A DNA stretch of 64,000 nt from Micromonospora purpureochromogenes (lineage in GTDB: Bacteria > Actinomycetota > Actinomycetes > Mycobacteriales > Micromonosporaceae), in contig NZ_LT607410.1 in the NCBI RefSeq assembly GCF_900091515.1, forward strand, positions 3,100,001 through 3,164,000. The letters run 5' to 3'. Positions 60,869 through 64,000 of this stretch are shown piece by piece. A program made the position numbers and the translations under genes. The notes beneath the pieces are model-generated. The model saw only the letters and a list, made by a program, of their open reading frames with translations, searched no databases and was not told where the DNA came from. Positions within the stretch are counted from its first letter, which is position 1. The number at the start of each line of letters is the position of its first letter.

Positions 60869-61807
60869 TCAGGCGACCGGGGTGCGGGTGCGGTGGTCGC
60901 GGGGGCTGATGCCGCGTACCCGGCGGAAGGCGGTGCTCAGCGCGAACGGGCTGCCGTAGCCCACCCGGCGGGCGACCGCGCCGAGGGTGGCGTCCGGTTC
61001 GCGCAGCAGGTCCGCCGCGAGGCTCAGCCGCCAGCCGGTCAGGTAGGCCATCGGCGGCTCACCGACCAGCTCGGTGAAGCGGCGGGCCAGCGCGGCCCGG
61101 GACACCCCGACCTCGGCGGCCAGCGCCGCCACCGTCCAGGGGCGCGCCGGATCGTCGCGCAGCAGGCGCAGGGCCGGTCCGACCACCGGGTCGGCCGCCG
61201 CCGCGTACCACGAGGGGGTGGCGCCGGGCCGGTCGAACCAGGTCCGCAGCACGGCGATCAGCAGCAGGTCGAGCAGCCGGTCGAGGACGGCCTCCTGGCC
61301 GGGGGAGTCCCGCACCACCTCGTCGGCGAGCAGCCCGACCAGCGGGCTGCGCCACTCGTCGGCCCGGACCACCAGCAGCGCGGGCAGCGCGGCGAGCAGC
61401 CGCCGGTTGACCTCGCCCGGCAACTGGTACGTCCCGGTCAGCAGCACCGTGCGGCCCGGCGTGCCGGTGCCCCAGGTGCGTACCCCCGCCGCCGGGGTGG
61501 TGGTCAACGGCTCGCCGCGCAGGGTGGTGCACCGCTGGCCGGGGTGGATGACCACCTGCGGCGCGGTGGCCGGGTCGTCGGCGACGGTGTACGCGTCCGG
61601 GCCGCGCAGCACCGCCACGTCCCCGGGGTGCAGCAGCTCGGCTGCGCTGCCGTCGGGCACCACCCAGGTGGTGCCGCGCACCACGGCCACCACGGTCAGC
61701 GGCGCGCGATCCTCGATCCGCAGCGCGAACGGCGGGTCCAGCAGCGAGCGGAGCAGGAACGCCCCCCGGGCGCGGGGGCCGTCGAGCAGACCGGTCAGCA
61801 GATCCAC
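60869..61807 (-). CDS. AraC family transcriptional regulator with cupin sensor
   Basis: The 312-residue regulator starts at a GTG (61807). An AraC-type cupin sensor (RSLLDPPFALRIEDRAPLTV, VVRGTTWVVPDGSAAELLHP, GDVAVLRGPDAYTVADD) is followed by a double helix-turn-helix (WTVAALAAEVGVSRAALARR, FTELVGEPPMAYLTGWRLSL, RRVGYGSPFALSTAFRRVRG). It diverges from the FUSC exporter gene at 62026 across 218 bases and may control it. Confidence 0.93.
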   Translation of the reverse strand: MDLLTGLLDGPRARGAFLLRSLLDPPFALRIEDRAPLTVVAVVRGTTWVVPDGSAAELLHPGDVAVLRGPDAYTVADDPATAPQVVIHPGQRCTTLRGEPLTTTPAAGVRTWGTGTPGRTVLLTGTYQLPGEVNRRLLAALPALLVVRADEWRSPLVGLLADEVVRDSPGQEAVLDRLLDLLLIAVLRTWFDRPGATPSWYAAAADPVVGPALRLLRDDPARPWTVAALAAEVGVSRAALARRFTELVGEPPMAYLTGWRLSLAADLLREPDATLGAVARRVGYGSPFALSTAFRRVRGISPRDHRTRTPVA

Positions 61808-62025
61808 GCTGGCGAGCGTAGACGCCCGCGTATGCCCGCACTACGGCGAACAATTCAGCGTCTCACCGCCGATCGGTCGACCGGCGTGCTCGGCCGCACC
61901 GGCCGGACCGGTCGACGGGCCGCCGCGCGACTTCCGGGCGTACGCGGGGTCAGGCGGCCGGGGCCTGGCGGCCATGACCCGCCGGCCCGGCTACGGTGGG
62001 GCCCGAACGGGGCGAGGAGGCGGCG

Positions 62026-63150
62026 ATGGTCCGGTGGGGCTGGTTCCGGGAAGCCGCCGGGCGGCTGCGGCAGGGCTGGCTGCCGGTGGTCGAGACGACC
62101 CTGGCCGCGACGGTGGCGTGGATCCTGGCCACCCGGCTGGTCGGCCACCCGCAGCCGTTCTTCGCCCCCGCCGCCGCGCTGATCGTGCTCGGCCAGGCCC
62201 GGGGCCAGCGGGTCCGCCGGGCGGTCGAGGTGCTGCTCGGGGTCGCCGCCGGCGTCCTCGTCGCCGACCTGGTGGTGCAGGCGCTCGGGCCGCGCACCAG
62301 CTGGACGGTGTTCACGGTCATCCTGCTCACCATCGCGCTCGCCGTGGCGGTCGGGGCGAGCACGGTCGCCGTGGTGCAGGCCGCGGTCTCCGCGCTCTAC
62401 CTGGTGGTGGTCTCGCCACCGACCGAGTCGCTGGTGCCGTTCCGGTTCGTCGACGCGCTCATCGGCGGCGGGGTGGCGGTGGTGGCCAGCCAGCTGATCG
62501 ACGTCCGACGGCCGCTCGCGCCGCTGGTCGCCGAGTTCCGCCGCACCTACGAGGGGATGGCCGAGGTGCTGGACGAGGTCGCCGCGGCCCTCGACGCCCG
62601 GGACGAGCCCGCCGCGCTGGCCGCGCTGGACCGGGCCCGCCAGCTCGACGCGACGGTCGAGCGGCTGCGCACGGCGGTGCTCGCCGCCGGGGAGGCGGTC
62701 CGGCTCAACGTCCGGCGACGGCGGCACATCGGCCGGCTGCGCACCGTCGACGCCACGGTCGGCCAGCTCGACTACGCGGTCCGCAACGTGCGGGTTCTCG
62801 CCCGGGCCGGCGTGACGTTCAACCGGCTGCCCACCCCGGTGCCGCCCGAACTGGGCGCGGCCCTGCGGGACCTGGCCGAGGCGGTCCGGGCGGCGGGGGA
62901 GGCGCTCGCCGCCGACCTCGACGGCGCGGAGGAGGCCGGCGACCGGCACGCCGCCCGCGCCGAGGCCGCCGCCCTGGCCGCGGTACGCGGCGCCGGGCGG
63001 CTCTTCACCCCCGGCCAGACCCTGCCGCTGGCGATGATCGTCGGGCAGGTCCGAGCCACCGCCATCGACCTGCTGCGGGGCGTACGGGCCGACGACGACG
63101 CGGCGGTGCTGGCCCGGGTCGACGAGGCGCTCGGGCTGCCCGCGCTCTGA
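62026..63150 (+). CDS. FUSC family (aromatic acid exporter-like) membrane protein
   Basis: ATG 62026 follows GAGGAGG. The 374-residue protein has five to six membrane segments (VVETTLAATVAWILATRLVG, VEVLLGVAAGVLVADLVVQA, VFTVILLTIALAVAVGASTV, AVVQAAVSALYLVVVSPPTE, FVDALIGGGVAVVASQLIDV) and a C-terminal cytoplasmic helical domain. It is a close paralogue of the partial gene at 1-913. Its neighbour is an AraC regulator with a cupin sensor, consistent with inducible export of an organic acid, but the substrate is not known. Confidence 0.87.
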   Translation: MVRWGWFREAAGRLRQGWLPVVETTLAATVAWILATRLVGHPQPFFAPAAALIVLGQARGQRVRRAVEVLLGVAAGVLVADLVVQALGPRTSWTVFTVILLTIALAVAVGASTVAVVQAAVSALYLVVVSPPTESLVPFRFVDALIGGGVAVVASQLIDVRRPLAPLVAEFRRTYEGMAEVLDEVAAALDARDEPAALAALDRARQLDATVERLRTAVLAAGEAVRLNVRRRRHIGRLRTVDATVGQLDYAVRNVRVLARAGVTFNRLPTPVPPELGAALRDLAEAVRAAGEALAADLDGAEEAGDRHAARAEAAALAAVRGAGRLFTPGQTLPLAMIVGQVRATAIDLLRGVRADDDAAVLARVDEALGLPAL

Positions 63151-63181
63151 CCAGCATGTGGTAAGGAGCGCATCTGGCTTG

Positions 63182-63193
63182 TGGTCGTGACCA
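63182..63193. promoter_or_regulatory. Possible regulator-binding dyad before the MFS gene
   Basis: TGGTCGTGACCA is a 12-bp palindrome 54 bases before the MFS start. It resembles GntR-type half-sites. No regulator gene is visible next to it, so this is tentative. Confidence 0.35.
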
Positions 63194-63246
63194 AACCGGT
63201 GTGTGATCGACGGCGAGACGCCGTACCACCGGAAGGACCGCCCGCC

Positions 63247-64000
63247 GTGAGCCCACTCGTCACCGCGCCGAGCCCCGCCGTACCCCGGCAGGTGCTGGCC
63301 GCCCGCACCGGCGTCGCGGTGGTCTTCGCCCTCAACGGCCTCGCCGTGGCGTCCTGGTTCTCCCGGGTCCCCGCGGTCCGCGACTCGCTCGGGCTCAGCG
63401 CCGGCCGGCTCGGCCTGCTGCTGCTGGCCATGTCCGGGGGCGCGGTGCTCGCCCTGACCACCGCCGGGCTGGTCACCCAGCGCCTCGGCGCGGCCCGCAC
63501 GGTGGTGGCGTCGACCGTGCTGGTGGCGGTCGGGATGGCCGGCGTCGGGGTGGCCGCGGGGGTGGCCGGCTCGCTGCCCGGCGTGGCGGTGGCCCTGTTC
63601 GCCCTCGGCTACGGCTCCGGCACCTGTGACGTGGCGATGAACGTCGAGGGCGCCGCCGTCGAGAAGCGGCTGGGGCGCACCATCCTGCCGCGCTTCCACG
63701 CCGCCTGGAGCCTCGGCTCGGTGGCCGGCGCCGGCATCGGCGCGGTGGCCGCCCGCGTCGGGGTGCCGATCGGCGCGCACCTGGCGGTGCTGGCGGCGGT
63801 GGTGCTCGGCGGCACGATCCTCGGCGCCCGGGCCTTCCTGCCCGCCCAGCCGGCGCCGGACACCGCCGCCACCCGGCGCGGTGGCCTGCTCGCCGCCTGG
63901 CGGGAGCCGCGCACCCTGCTGCTCGGCCTGCTGGTGCTGGTGATGGCGTTCGCCGAGGGCAGCGCGAACGACTGGCTCGCGGTCGCCTTCGTCGACGGGT
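63247..64000 (+). CDS. MFS transporter, C-terminus beyond window
   Basis: The GTG at 63247 follows GGAAGG and about 251 residues are visible. The MFS pattern of helices is clear (TGVAVVFALNGLAVASWFSR, LGLLLLAMSGGAVLALTTAG, TVVASTVLVAVGMAGVGVAA, VAVALFALGYGSGTCDVAMN, EGAAVEKRLGRTILPRFHAA). The DVAMNVEG...RFHAAWSLGS signature is found in a bacterial MFS group of fucose-permease or YbjJ type. The substrate is unknown. The frame is open to the end of the window. Confidence 0.87.
   Translation, partial: MSPLVTAPSPAVPRQVLAARTGVAVVFALNGLAVASWFSRVPAVRDSLGLSAGRLGLLLLAMSGGAVLALTTAGLVTQRLGAARTVVASTVLVAVGMAGVGVAAGVAGSLPGVAVALFALGYGSGTCDVAMNVEGAAVEKRLGRTILPRFHAAWSLGSVAGAGIGAVAARVGVPIGAHLAVLAAVVLGGTILGARAFLPAQPAPDTAATRRGGLLAAWREPRTLLLGLLVLVMAFAEGSANDWLAVAFVDG

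Overview
The window is very GC-rich, densely coded actinobacterial DNA. GTG and TTG starts are common, as are four-base ATGA/GTGA gene overlaps. The gene types (Tat lipoproteins, a GH10 xylanase with a Thr/Pro linker, ECF41- and ECF42-type sigma factors, a SpoIIE-type hybrid kinase) suggest a filamentous actinomycete, probably Micromonosporaceae such as Micromonospora. This placement is inferred from sequence character only. I saw no rRNA, tRNA, CRISPR array or intact transposase.

Layout. 1-5.8 kb: a FUSC family exporter (cut by the window edge), then a siderophore uptake locus. An ABC ATPase and two FecCD permeases diverge from a Tat/lipobox binding protein and a siderophore-interacting protein across a 20-bp perfect IdeR/DtxR-type palindrome. 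5.9-10.8 kb: an ECF41/SigJ-type sigma factor with a candidate own promoter, small proteins, and a PadR regulator plus acyl-CoA dehydrogenase. 10.9-13.1 kb: an operon of a FadR-type regulator, a fatty acid hydroxylase very like animal alkylglycerol monooxygenase, and a YhhN lysoplasmalogenase, which suggests ether-lipid breakdown. 13.2-17 kb: pgi and an ABC exporter. 17.4-18.9 kb: a GH10 xylanase whose cellulose-binding module has been replaced by an IS200/IS605 remnant carrying a tnpB 3' end and an omega-RNA-like right end.

19-31 kb: NUDIX, NADAR, SRPBCC/ArsR, two peptidoglycan hydrolases, a frameshifted AhpD-like gene, a DGPF/ECF42 pair, an AbiEi/DUF559-like protein, MarR plus ABC exporter, and a small DivIVA-like pair. 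31-36.5 kb: a TIR/DUF4062-like protein of unknown role, a secreted RNase with barstar, a membrane protein and an HD hydrolase. 36.5-42 kb: a 1385-residue hybrid kinase/phosphatase and a LacI regulator.

42.3-57 kb: one long leftward run encodes a contractile-injection-system-like particle: sheath, tube, LysM tube-adaptor, VgrG-like spike, PAAR-like tip, gp25, gpJ and gpI baseplate proteins. There is no AAA+ ATPase and no obvious tape-measure protein. There are instead several membrane proteins, a gpJ fused to a beta-propeller-like region, an Ig-TM-CBM-like protein, a HEDVH membrane protein and a repeat-rich protein. This is the most unusual system in the window.

57.3-64 kb: Rrf2 plus cupin, NUDIX, an FAD monooxygenase divergent from its TetR regulator with two clear operators, an AraC regulator, a second FUSC protein, and a partial MFS transporter. 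Many local regulators (PadR, FadR, ArsR, MarR, Rrf2, TetR) have a readable palindrome next to their own start, so local autoregulation is a theme here.
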